Origin: Clostridia bacterium
GTDB taxonomy: Bacteria; Bacillota_E; SLMV01; PUMD01
Length of the DNA: 7,610 nucleotides
Direction of reading: 5' to 3'
Assembly: GCA_007128555.1 (NCBI GenBank)
Contig: SKXF01000362.1
Span: 1-7,610 of the forward strand
Position numbers and translations under genes: made by a program. Positions 1 to 5,951 of this stretch are shown in pieces. Below the pieces are notes generated by a model. It saw only the letters and a list, made by a program, of their open reading frames with translations, did not search any database and was not told where the DNA came from. Position 1 is the first letter of the stretch. The number at the start of each line of letters is the position of its first letter.

Positions 1-1
1 C

Positions 2-145
2 CGCGTGATTGGCCAGGCTATGACCTTTGATGAGATCACTGCTAATGGAGCCCTCGGTGATGCCTCGAAGGCCAGCTGGGACCTGGGCCGGGATATCATT
101 GAGACGGCCCTCGACAGGATTGAGTCCTTCCTGCGCGAATTTTAG
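2..145 (+). CDS. Probable creatininase-family amidohydrolase, C-terminal fragment (5' end outside window)
   Basis: An open frame enters from the left edge and ends at TAG 143-145, giving 47 residues. The end of the fragment reads as a 'NGALGDASKAS...G' loop followed by an amphipathic helix that ends the protein. This resembles the C-terminus of creatininase-family proteins, where a 'GVxGDPxxAS.E.G' loop precedes the last helix. Family members are metal-dependent amidohydrolases such as creatinine amidohydrolase and formamidopyrimidine hydrolases. The metal ligands would lie upstream, so catalytic competence cannot be judged. Only 16 nt separate its stop from the likely start of the next gene, so it is probably the upstream gene of the same operon. 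The family call rests on a short motif only; codon continuity and the abutting ribosome binding site make a real gene end likely. Confidence 0.6.
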   Translation, partial: RVIGQAMTFDEITANGALGDASKASWDLGRDIIETALDRIESFLREF

Positions 146-161
146 GGGGTATGTGTTGCAG

Positions 162-572
162 ATGAAGGATGCCGCCTGTTATCTCAGTGTGGGCGTGTGG
201 GCCGAGGTGGAAGAGGCTGTAGTGGGGGACAACCTGGCCAGCCGGTGGGGCAGTGGTTCTCTCGATGTGTATGCCACACCCGCGATGATTGCCCTGATGG
301 AGGCTGCAGGTGTCGAGGCAGTGGATGCGAAGCTGCCGGATGGATGGATTACGGTCGGTATTTCTGTGGACGTTCGCCATCTAGCTGCAACCCCTCCAGG
401 ATCCCGTGTCAGGGCTCGGGCGGAGCTGGTTGAGGTGGATGGGTGCCGGCTCGTGTTTGCTGTGTCTGCCTGGGATCATCGCGAGAAGATCGGGGAGGGG
501 ATGCACCAGAGGTATTGTGTTGAACGGGCTTCCTTTGCGCAGCGGGCCCAGGGGAAGGTCGATGTGCGGTGA
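162..572 (+). CDS. FlK-type hotdog-fold acyl-CoA thioesterase
   Basis: The 136-residue protein matches the fluoroacetyl-CoA thioesterase-like (FlK) hotdog family, small oligomeric cytosolic enzymes that hydrolyse acyl-CoA thioesters. The hallmark segment 'VYATPAMIALMEAAG' (residues 36-50) carries the candidate catalytic Thr39 and Glu47. 'VRHLAATPPG' (71-80) carries His73. These match the Thr/Glu/His triad known from FlK. A 'VRARAELVEVDGCRLVF' strand pair and 'DHREKIGEG' complete the usual fold, and the length is normal. The start is uncertain. AGGGGG at 144-149 lies 12 nt before ATG 162 but only 6 nt before an in-frame TTG at 156, and GTG 153 is also in frame, so the protein may begin 2-3 residues earlier. 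Frame extension further upstream would overlap the preceding gene and is unlikely. True fluoroacetate specificity is not implied; most relatives act on unknown short acyl-CoAs. Its neighbours suggest a catabolic role. Confidence 0.88.
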   Translation: MKDAACYLSVGVWAEVEEAVVGDNLASRWGSGSLDVYATPAMIALMEAAGVEAVDAKLPDGWITVGISVDVRHLAATPPGSRVRARAELVEVDGCRLVFAVSAWDHREKIGEGMHQRYCVERASFAQRAQGKVDVR

Positions 573-585
573 GGGCCAATTTCCT

Positions 586-593
586 GGAGGTGA
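586..593 (+). promoter_or_regulatory. Ribosome binding site that fixes the GTG start of the OYE-family gene
   Basis: GGAGGTGA lies 7 nt before GTG 601. An ATG two codons later (607) would be 13 nt away, and starts further upstream would overlap the thioesterase gene, so GTG 601 is preferred. Confidence 0.75.
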
Positions 594-600
594 GATTTCT

Positions 601-1602
601 GTGTCGATGCTTCTGAGTTCCATGAATATTCGAGGCAAAGCGTTCAGCAACAGGGTTGTCATGCCCCCCATGGCGAACAACCGGGCGACGGAGGGTGGAG
701 AGGTCACGGAGTTTCTCCTGGATCACTATCGACGGCGCGCCGAGGCCCGCGTGGGCACGATCATTGTGGAACACTCCTATGTGCAGAGAGACGGTCGCGT
801 CAACGACAGGCAGTTGGGGGCTCACTGCCCTGGGCTGGCCCCGGGACTTAGCGACCTGGCAGATGTCATTACAGGCGCGGGCTCTATGGCTGTGATCCAG
901 CTCACCCACGCCGGGGCCTCGGGCCTTGGAGATGAGGCGGGCGTGGTTTGGGGTGCGGGCAGTGTTCCCCTGCCGGCGCGAGAGATGGATCCGCCCGAGC
1001 CACTAACCGGGGAGCAAATGCGGGAACTGGCGTCGTGCTTTAGCGATGCAGCCGAGATGTGTGTTCGGGCCGGATTCGATGGGGTTCAGCTTCACGGAGC
1101 CCATGGGTACCTTTTCAACCAGTTTCTTTCTCCGCTGACCAACAACCGCACCGACGAATACGGTGGAGATCTCGAGGGCCGGGGTCGGTTCCCCCTGGAG
1201 GTTGTCCGCTCCGTCCGCCAGAGGATCGGGGACGAGGCACTGTTGTACTACCGCCTGGGCGCCGCTGACCTGTTGGAGGGCGGCCTGACCCTGGAAGAGG
1301 GTGGGGCCTTCGCGACCCGTCTGGTGGAGGCCGGGGTGGATGTTGTCGATGTCTCTGGTGGACTGGGAGGATCACGGCCGGATGACCAGATCCGCGAGGG
1401 CTACTTCCTGCCCCTTGCATCCGAGGTCAAGCAGCGGGTTGGAGAAGGCGTACCCGTTGTGGTCACCGGCGGGATTATCAATGCGTCGACGGCAGAGAGG
1501 ATTGTCGCTGAGCTCGGCATTGATTTCGTGGGCATTGGCAGGGCCCTGTTGATGGATCCCAACTGGGCTGTCAAGGCAGAGGCTGCGCTGCTCGGCGGAT
1601 GA
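601..1602 (+). CDS. Old Yellow Enzyme-family NAD(P)H:flavin oxidoreductase, single TIM-barrel domain
   Basis: The 333-residue protein is a complete OYE-type FMN TIM barrel, about the size of Bacillus YqjM. It lacks the C-terminal FeS/FAD extension of 2,4-dienoyl-CoA reductases. Visible motifs are 'NRVVMPPM' (17-24), 'VIQLTHAG' (98-105), the active-site signature 'HGAHGYLFNQFLSPLTNNR' (165-183) with His165, His168 and Tyr170, then 'DEYGGD', and the phosphate-binding 'VVTGGI' (287-292) and 'GIGRALLMDPNW' (311-322). These enzymes transfer hydride from NAD(P)H via FMN to activated C=C bonds or related substrates. The flavin-tuning Cys of YqjM (Cys26) corresponds to Ala25 here, so it is not a classical thermophilic-type OYE. 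Its stop overlaps the start of the next gene by 4 nt (ATGA), indicating translational coupling. Substrate unknown. Confidence 0.93.
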   Translation: MSMLLSSMNIRGKAFSNRVVMPPMANNRATEGGEVTEFLLDHYRRRAEARVGTIIVEHSYVQRDGRVNDRQLGAHCPGLAPGLSDLADVITGAGSMAVIQLTHAGASGLGDEAGVVWGAGSVPLPAREMDPPEPLTGEQMRELASCFSDAAEMCVRAGFDGVQLHGAHGYLFNQFLSPLTNNRTDEYGGDLEGRGRFPLEVVRSVRQRIGDEALLYYRLGAADLLEGGLTLEEGGAFATRLVEAGVDVVDVSGGLGGSRPDDQIREGYFLPLASEVKQRVGEGVPVVVTGGIINASTAERIVAELGIDFVGIGRALLMDPNWAVKAEAALLGG

Positions 1603-2261
1603 GTGGTTACACGGATCTTTGGGTTCAGCCGGAGAACCTGCACGAGGGACTGATGTCCCTCGTGTGGGCGGCTTCGGAAGGTTTTGCGGACCTGGTCCTT
1701 GTCTGCGATGAGAAGCGATTTGCCCAGTACGGGGAGGCGATCCTGGCCCTGGACCTGGGCCTGTCGATACACTGGGGAGTAGCCCTTGATCTGTCCAGCC
1801 GGGTTCCCGGCCCTGGGCAGATCTGGGGCGGGTCCTCCGTTTTTGTGCAACTTCCACCGGGACGGTGCGATCTGAAGCGAGTCGCCCGGGTCCTGGGTGA
1901 GATCGTCCGATCGGGCTTTGCCCCCGTTGTTGTCGGTGCCGAACGAAGTGCGGAGATTCAGCGTCAGCCGGAACTGCTGCGGTACTTGCTTGCAGCGGGA
2001 GCCGTGCTGTGTGGTCTGGCGGGCGGTATCACGGGCAAGTATGGCAACGGATGTCGGGTGACAGCCCGGCGCATTGCTTCCCTTGGGTACTATCACCTGT
2101 TCGCTGGGTATGTTCAGAAGCAGGTGCCCGTACGAGAGGTCATACGTCACCTGGAGGATGTCAGGCCCGGCTGGCGAAGAACCCAGAGTGACTCGCACCT
2201 TGCGCTGCAGATGAGACCCCAGCTCTTACTCAGGGAGGGAGCAGACTATGAAGGAAATTGA
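1599..2261 (+). CDS. Degenerate CpsB/YwqE-like PHP-domain protein, apparently lacking the metal ligands
   Basis: The 220-residue protein resembles the Mn-dependent tyrosine phosphatase CpsB/YwqE family in overall layout. Residues 104-149, from 'RSGFAPVVVGAER' through 'AGGITGKYG', parallel the family pattern 'GyrPViAHPERY..iq..p..L..L...Ga..Q..agSltG.fG'. An A..l..lG.YH..aGy segment (156-171) follows where the family has 'A..Ll..gl.H.iAsDaH'. The metal-binding residues look lost. The N-terminal D-H-S-H motif is 'DLWVQPEN' (6-13), HPER is GAER (113-116), and the final SDaH is 'FAGYVQ' (168-173). I therefore expect no classical PHP phosphatase activity. It may be a scaffold, ligand-binding or regulatory protein. 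The frame is intact, its start overlaps the previous stop (ATGA), and its end overlaps the next gene by 14 nt, so it does not look like a pseudogene. Family assignment is by motif memory and is moderate; the loss of ligands follows only if the assignment holds. Confidence 0.6.
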   Translation: MSGYTDLWVQPENLHEGLMSLVWAASEGFADLVLVCDEKRFAQYGEAILALDLGLSIHWGVALDLSSRVPGPGQIWGGSSVFVQLPPGRCDLKRVARVLGEIVRSGFAPVVVGAERSAEIQRQPELLRYLLAAGAVLCGLAGGITGKYGNGCRVTARRIASLGYYHLFAGYVQKQVPVREVIRHLEDVRPGWRRTQSDSHLALQMRPQLLLREGADYEGN

Positions 2262-3417
2262 GGCAGTCCAGGATGATTTTTCTGCGGCAGGAAACCTCAG
2301 CTATCTGAACACGGGTACCGTGGCGATGATGCCAGCACCTGTTATGGAACGTTTGATCGCGACAATGCGGGGGTATAATGAACGGGGTCCGGCCCTTCCC
2401 CAGGGACGAGATTTCCGGAACCAGGCGCTGGAAGAGGCCCGGGAGACCCTGGCTGAGTTTTTGCACGCAGACGTAGAGGAAGTCCAGTACGTCACGGACA
2501 CGACCGCTGGGATGAATGCCGTGATTTCCAGCCTATCTCTCAGCGAGGGCGACGAGATCATCGTCAGTGACATCGATCACCCCGTGGGCAGAGTAACGTG
2601 GGCTTATGTTGCAGACCGGGAGGGATTGAAGATCAAGGTGGTCCCGGCCCGGGATGGACTGGTCCTGCCGGAGGACGTTCAGCATGCGGTGACGTACCGC
2701 ACCCGGGTGATATCTCTCAGTCACGTGAGTTTCACCACCGGGGGGAGGATTGACCTCAGTGCAATTGGTGAGATCGCCAGGGATAGCGACGCGGTGTTTC
2801 TCGTTGATGCCGCCCAATCCGTCGGTGCGCTGGACCTGGATCTGTCCACAGCTGGCTGCGATGCCGTAGCTTTTCCCGGCTACAAGTGGTGTCTTGGACC
2901 TGAAGGCAGTGCGGGCCTGTACGTGAATCGAAGGATTTGGGATAAGCTTAAGCCTGCGACTGTTTCCATGGGTTCCACCGCGAGCAAGAGCATTGATGGT
3001 GACTACGAGTTGAAGAAGGGGGCGGGCCTGTATGCGCCCTCGACGCCGGGCCTGATGGAGATCCTCGGGCTGTCCTACTCGTTGCAGTACCTCATGGACC
3101 TCGGAATGGATCGGGTCGAGGCGCGGATCCGTGCACTGACCGATGAGTTCGTCCGCAGGCTGGGGCAGGTGGCCGGGGTCACGCTGGTCAGTCCCACGGA
3201 TTTTGATCGTCGAGCGGGGTTGGTGTCGTTCAACCTGTCCGGCATTGAGGATATGGAGGAAATGCTGAATACGACGAGGGAATTCCTGTCGCGGGGTGTG
3301 CACATACGGGTCGTGCCGAGACCCCTGGCATTTCGCGCCTCGTTACACGTTTTCAACGACGAAGAGGATGTCGATCGACTGGTGAAACTAATCGAGACAG
3401 CCTGCAGCGTGGGTTGA
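2248..3417 (+). CDS. Class V PLP-dependent aminotransferase / cysteine desulfurase-fold enzyme
   Basis: The 389-residue cytosolic protein has the complete class V layout. 'YLNTGTVAMMP' (19-29) starts the fold. 'DTTAGMN' (84-90) is the PLP phosphate loop. His111 in 'DIDHP' stacks on PLP. 'SHVSFTTGGRID' (158-169) follows, then 'LVDAAQSVGALDLDL' (185-199) with Asp187 and Gln190, and finally 'FPGYKWCLGPEGSAGLYV' (209-226), where Lys213 is the expected Schiff-base lysine. The C-terminal small domain ends normally. The family includes isopenicillin N epimerase-like proteins, kynureninase-like lyases, cysteine desulfurases and alanine/serine transaminases. I see no SufS/NifS-type catalytic Cys loop that I can identify, so desulfurase activity is not favoured, and the substrate is unassigned. 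GGGAGG (2233-2238) sits 9 nt before ATG 2248, inside the previous gene. The overlap and the 27-nt gap to lgt mark it as an operon member. Confidence 0.92.
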   Translation: MKEIEAVQDDFSAAGNLSYLNTGTVAMMPAPVMERLIATMRGYNERGPALPQGRDFRNQALEEARETLAEFLHADVEEVQYVTDTTAGMNAVISSLSLSEGDEIIVSDIDHPVGRVTWAYVADREGLKIKVVPARDGLVLPEDVQHAVTYRTRVISLSHVSFTTGGRIDLSAIGEIARDSDAVFLVDAAQSVGALDLDLSTAGCDAVAFPGYKWCLGPEGSAGLYVNRRIWDKLKPATVSMGSTASKSIDGDYELKKGAGLYAPSTPGLMEILGLSYSLQYLMDLGMDRVEARIRALTDEFVRRLGQVAGVTLVSPTDFDRRAGLVSFNLSGIEDMEEMLNTTREFLSRGVHIRVVPRPLAFRASLHVFNDEEDVDRLVKLIETACSVG

Positions 3418-3444
3418 TCTTCTGAACTTCAGGGGGGACTGTCT

Positions 3445-4212
3445 GTGTACATAGAAGATCCGAATCCGTTCATATTTCAGATCGGCAGCTTCGGAGTGCG
3501 CTGGTATGGCTTTCTGCTGGCGTCTTCCATGGCCGTCGGGGTCTGGTACCTGCTCCGAGAGGTCAGAAGGAGGGGGTGGGATGAGGATCGGATTCTCACG
3601 GCTCTCCTGTACTCCATCATTATGGGAGTGGTCGGTGCGAGGGCCATTTACGTGTTCACCAACTGGTCAACCTTCGCGGCAGACCCCTCCCGGATCATAC
3701 GGCTGGACCAGGGGGGTCTTTCCTGGCATGGAGCCCTCATCGGGGGAATTCTGACCGGCTGGCTGCTTGTGAGACATCACGGCATAAACTTCGGGGGAGC
3801 CCTTGACATGACGGTTCCAGGGTGGACCCTCGGATACACCCTGGTCCGCATCGCCAACATTCTCAACCAGGAGGTCCTTGGCCGTCACGCGGAGGTGCTG
3901 GGAACCCGGCATCCTGCGCAGTTGTATGGTTCCGCGATAGGGCTCATCCTGCTCATTCGGTATTTTATCGTTGCGCGGCGAGACACACCGGATGGTTACC
4001 AGTTCTGGAGCTTCGCCCTGTGGTTTTCCATACTGAGGGCAGTGATCGAGGAAACATTCCGGGCCAATCCGTTGTATGTCGTCGGGTATGTCAGCGAGCG
4101 GTGGGGGGCAGGTCTGTTCACTCTCACTCACCTGATCACGCCGCCTCTGCTGATTCTGACATGGTATTTTCTCAATCGGATCTGGCGCGATCACCGAGCC
4201 GGTATTAGGTAG
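3445..4212 (+). CDS. lgt: Prolipoprotein diacylglyceryl transferase, divergent signature
   Basis: Lgt is an inner-membrane enzyme that moves diacylglycerol from phosphatidylglycerol to the lipobox cysteine of prolipoproteins. The 255-residue sequence has about seven hydrophobic segments (roughly 17-38, 48-71, 88-110, 121-137, 163-177, 188-204, 227-244). Conserved points include 'VRWYGFLLA' with Tyr21, 'GGLSWHGALIGG' with His95 (E. coli His103), Arg135/Asn138/Glu143/Gly146 in the core signature, 'RHPAQLY' (155-161), and 'LRAVIEETFR' with Arg198 and Glu202 (E. coli Arg239/Glu243). Differences from the usual pattern are Val134 and Ile139 where the signature has Gly and Phe, QLYG instead of QLYE, and Phe194 where E. 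coli has Tyr235. The start is GTG 3445, 7 nt after AGGGGGG (3431-3437). It lies 27 nt after the aminotransferase gene and is probably co-transcribed with it. Confidence 0.9.
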   Translation: MYIEDPNPFIFQIGSFGVRWYGFLLASSMAVGVWYLLREVRRRGWDEDRILTALLYSIIMGVVGARAIYVFTNWSTFAADPSRIIRLDQGGLSWHGALIGGILTGWLLVRHHGINFGGALDMTVPGWTLGYTLVRIANILNQEVLGRHAEVLGTRHPAQLYGSAIGLILLIRYFIVARRDTPDGYQFWSFALWFSILRAVIEETFRANPLYVVGYVSERWGAGLFTLTHLITPPLLILTWYFLNRIWRDHRAGIR

Positions 4213-4338
4213 GGCATCTTAGGGTGATGGGTCTATGTACCAGCAAATATGGGTCCTGGGACTCATTACCGGCAGGACTCTCGAATGGTATCCTTTGACT
4301 GAGAGTAATTCTAAGGACCTCTTCGGGAGGTGGTAATC
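4213..4338 (+). other. 126-nt leader between lgt and the microprotein gene, with short inverted repeats
   Basis: No gene is visible here. The stretch contains an imperfect palindrome at 4249-4266 (14 of 18 positions symmetric), a direct repeat ATGGGTC at 4227-4233 and 4249-4255, a perfect 6-bp inverted repeat ACTCTC/GAGAGT (4277-4282 with 4301-4306), and the hairpin at 4317-4331 described separately. TGGTATCCT at 4286-4293 vaguely resembles an extended -10 but has no convincing -35 partner. Whether this is a leader RNA, a processing site or plain spacer cannot be told from one sequence. Confidence 0.35.
4317..4331 (+). promoter_or_regulatory. Hairpin overlapping the ribosome binding site of the microprotein gene
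   Basis: ACCTC (4317-4321) pairs with GAGGT (4327-4331) across a TTCGG loop. A cUUCGg tetraloop is an alternative register. The right arm is part of the GGGAGGTGG Shine-Dalgarno stretch (4325-4333) before GTG 4339, so folding could mask it. The stem has only 5 bp, so an actual effect on translation is an inference. Confidence 0.4.
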
Positions 4339-4461
4339 GTGGAATGGATCCCGGTGATTCTGTTTGTTGCCGTTGCCGTGTGGTTCGGTTATTCGGCTCT
4401 TAACAACGCAGAAGGCGATATGCCCCTCGACGATGATGAGGTCGAGGAGATCAGACAATAG
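4339..4461 (+). CDS. Hypothetical 40-residue single-TM microprotein with acidic tail
   Basis: GTG 4339 opens a 40-codon frame ending at TAG 4459-4461. A strong ribosome binding site, GGGAGGTGG (4325-4333), lies 5 nt upstream. Residues 4-20 ('IPVILFVAVAVWFGYSA') form one hydrophobic segment long enough to cross the membrane. It is followed by a short polar linker and a strongly acidic tail, 'DDDEVEEIRQ' (31-40), with few positive charges. I do not recognise a family. The layout suggests a small bitopic membrane protein, perhaps an accessory subunit or regulator. No signal-peptidase site or lipobox is seen. It sits 126 nt after lgt and 80 nt before a strong terminator, so it is probably the last gene of the upstream operon. 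Support is the ribosome binding site plus a sensible TM/acidic composition; conservation is untested. Confidence 0.65.
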   Translation: MEWIPVILFVAVAVWFGYSALNNAEGDMPLDDDEVEEIRQ

Positions 4462-4541
4462 GTTTTGGAAACATGGAGCTACCGTGTCTTGATGAATGCG
4501 CGGAGTTGAGGCTGATGAGATCGTTGCGGATTGCTCGCCTT

Positions 4542-4582
4542 GGGAGCTGGGATGGTTTTCATCTCAGCTCCCTTTCTTTTTT
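4542..4582 (+). terminator. Strong Rho-independent terminator
   Basis: The left arm (4542-4554) pairs with the right arm (4560-4572) over 13 continuous base pairs, one of them a G-U wobble, with a GTTTT loop (4555-4559). TTTCTTTTTT (4573-4582) follows. This is a textbook intrinsic terminator and closes the operon that ends with the microprotein. Confidence 0.93.
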
Positions 4583-4598
4583 GTCGGACCCTTTTCGG

Positions 4599-4604
4599 TA
4601 TACT
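4599..4604 (+). promoter_or_regulatory. Probable -10 box of the rlmD-queG transcription unit
   Basis: TATACT is one mismatch from the sigma-A -10 consensus and lies 31 nt before the start codon, which would leave a leader of about 20 nt. There is no good -35 box. The terminator T-tract (around 4576-4582) occupies the correct position, and TTGTCG (4581-4586) is only 12 nt away, too close for a normal spacer. Position just after the terminator supports a new transcription unit. Confidence 0.5.
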
Positions 4605-4615
4605 GTCAATAGGAC

Positions 4616-4621
4616 AGGAGG
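4616..4621 (+). promoter_or_regulatory. Ribosome binding site that selects the TTG start of rlmD
   Basis: AGGAGG lies 8 nt before TTG 4630. The nearest ATG (4639) is 17 nt away, and upstream in-frame ATG 4531 would translate through the terminator hairpin and precede the -10 box, so TTG 4630 is the best start. Confidence 0.75.
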
Positions 4622-4629
4622 CGATCCGG

Positions 4630-5946
4630 TTGTTACCGATGAAGGTGGGGCAGAAACGGGTCGTTGAGATCGCGGATGTTGGTCATGCCGGTGATGGTGT
4701 GGCCCGGTACTGCAATTATGTTCTGTTCATTCCGGGTGCCGCAGCGGGGGATGAGGTTGAAGTGAAGATTATCGAGGTGGGCCGGTCCCATGGGCGTGCC
4801 CGAATCATAGATCTTCTGCGTCGGTCTCCCGAGCGTGCCGATCCACGCTGTGCCTATTATGGATCCTGCGGCGGCTGCCAGCTGCAGCACCTGTCCTATG
4901 AGGCCGAGCTCCGGTACAAGCGGCTGTGGGTGCAGCAGGCAGCATTGAGAATCGGTGGTGTCACAGATGCCGTGGTGGAACCTGTGCTTAGCGTGGGATC
5001 CCCCTACAACTACCGGGAGCGGTCACGTTTCGCGGTTCAGTCTGGTTCCGATGGAAAGGCCCGGATCGGCTTCAGGGAGCGTCGGAGCGATCGCGTGGTC
5101 GATGTATCCGGGTGCGACCTTCAGGTTTCACGCAACAACCGGATCCTGGAGCAGGTTCGCCAGTGGATGTTGCGAGAAGGAGAGGGCCTGCTCTCCGATG
5201 ATGATCAGCTGATGATCCGGAGTGCGGGAGAGGACGCCCTCTTGATCCATATTACCGATGACAGCGGAGGGATGGGCACGGAAAGCGCCCGGCACCTGCT
5301 CGCTCAGAATCCGGAGCTGACCGGTGTGGTTCGACAGACCGGGGAGGCAGCCGTGACACTGGCCGGCAGGGATGATCTCCGCTATTGCGTTAATGGCCTT
5401 GAGATTGTCACCTCGGCCCTGGCCTTCACCCAGGTCAACAGGCCCGGGGCTGAGATTCTTTATCAACAGGTGATTGAAGCAGCGGAGCTTGCCGGAGATG
5501 ATGTTGTCATCGAGTTGTTCAGTGGGGTGGGAGTCCTCACGCTGCAGATGGCATCCCATGTAGATTCGGTGTATGCGGTGGATCTTGATGCTACGGCTGT
5601 TCGCAATGCCAGGTGCAACGCAGCGAGAAACGACGTGACGAACACCATCCATTACCAGGGCGATGCGGCGGAAGGGCTGAGGGAACTGGTTGCCTCCGGT
5701 TTCTCTCCCACCGTGCTGGTGATGGATCCACCGCGAGGTGGGTGTTCTAGGGAACTCCTCGATGAAGTGGCCAACCTGGATGTGCGGAGGATCGTGTACG
5801 TTTCGTGCGATTTCGGGACCTGGGCCCGAGACGTTCGGCATCTTGTTGGCGGAGGATTGAAGCTGCATCGCGTGGTTCCGGTGGACATGTTCCCTCGAAC
5901 GGCGAACGTGGAGATCGTCTCGGTGCTGGATCCGGAAGGCGGCTGA
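4630..5946 (+). CDS. rlmD: TrmA/RlmD-family 23S rRNA (uracil-5-)-methyltransferase
   Basis: The 438-residue cytosolic SAM enzyme makes 5-methyluridine in RNA, most likely 23S rRNA (U1939 and/or U747 by family precedent; Gram-positive RlmCD makes both). Residues 5-64 form a TRAM RNA-binding domain. The [4Fe-4S] cysteines are Cys74, Cys80 and Cys83 ('CAYYGSCGGCQLQHL'), with Cys162 ('VSGCDLQV') as the likely fourth. 'FTQVN' (266-270), the SAM motif 'ELFSGVGVLTL' (295-305), 'DPPRGGC' (366-372), the catalytic Cys393 in 'YVSCD' and the base Glu428 in 'FPRTANVEIV' follow. Two family positions differ. The segment after the catalytic Cys reads DFGTWARD instead of the usual (N/D)PaTlARD, and Asn426 replaces the usual His before V-E. 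The paralogue assignment (RlmD, RlmCD or TrmA-like) is not certain. queG starts 5 nt after its stop. Confidence 0.9.
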   Translation: MLPMKVGQKRVVEIADVGHAGDGVARYCNYVLFIPGAAAGDEVEVKIIEVGRSHGRARIIDLLRRSPERADPRCAYYGSCGGCQLQHLSYEAELRYKRLWVQQAALRIGGVTDAVVEPVLSVGSPYNYRERSRFAVQSGSDGKARIGFRERRSDRVVDVSGCDLQVSRNNRILEQVRQWMLREGEGLLSDDDQLMIRSAGEDALLIHITDDSGGMGTESARHLLAQNPELTGVVRQTGEAAVTLAGRDDLRYCVNGLEIVTSALAFTQVNRPGAEILYQQVIEAAELAGDDVVIELFSGVGVLTLQMASHVDSVYAVDLDATAVRNARCNAARNDVTNTIHYQGDAAEGLRELVASGFSPTVLVMDPPRGGCSRELLDEVANLDVRRIVYVSCDFGTWARDVRHLVGGGLKLHRVVPVDMFPRTANVEIVSVLDPEGG

Positions 5947-5951
5947 GAAGG

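Noticed and set aside
406..600. N-terminal extension of the OYE gene back to 406
   Set aside because: The extra 65 codons overlap the thioesterase gene in a different frame, show no OYE homology pattern, and GGAGGTGA points to GTG 601.
2371..2380. GTATAAT-like -10 box inside the aminotransferase gene
   Set aside because: It lies within coding sequence with no suitable -35 or downstream start, so it is most likely chance.
4531..4629. N-terminal extension of the RlmD-like protein to ATG 4531
   Set aside because: This would translate the terminator stem and start upstream of the -10 box; AGGAGG 8 nt before TTG 4630 explains the start better.
4473..4667. 64-residue + strand frame between the microprotein and rlmD
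   Set aside because: It reads through the intrinsic terminator hairpin and overlaps the rlmD start in another frame, with no ribosome binding site.
5805..5951. N-terminal extension of queG into the rlmD gene
   Set aside because: The overlap encodes Arg/Gly/Ser-rich shadow sequence opposite conserved RlmD motifs; no QueG features are present there.
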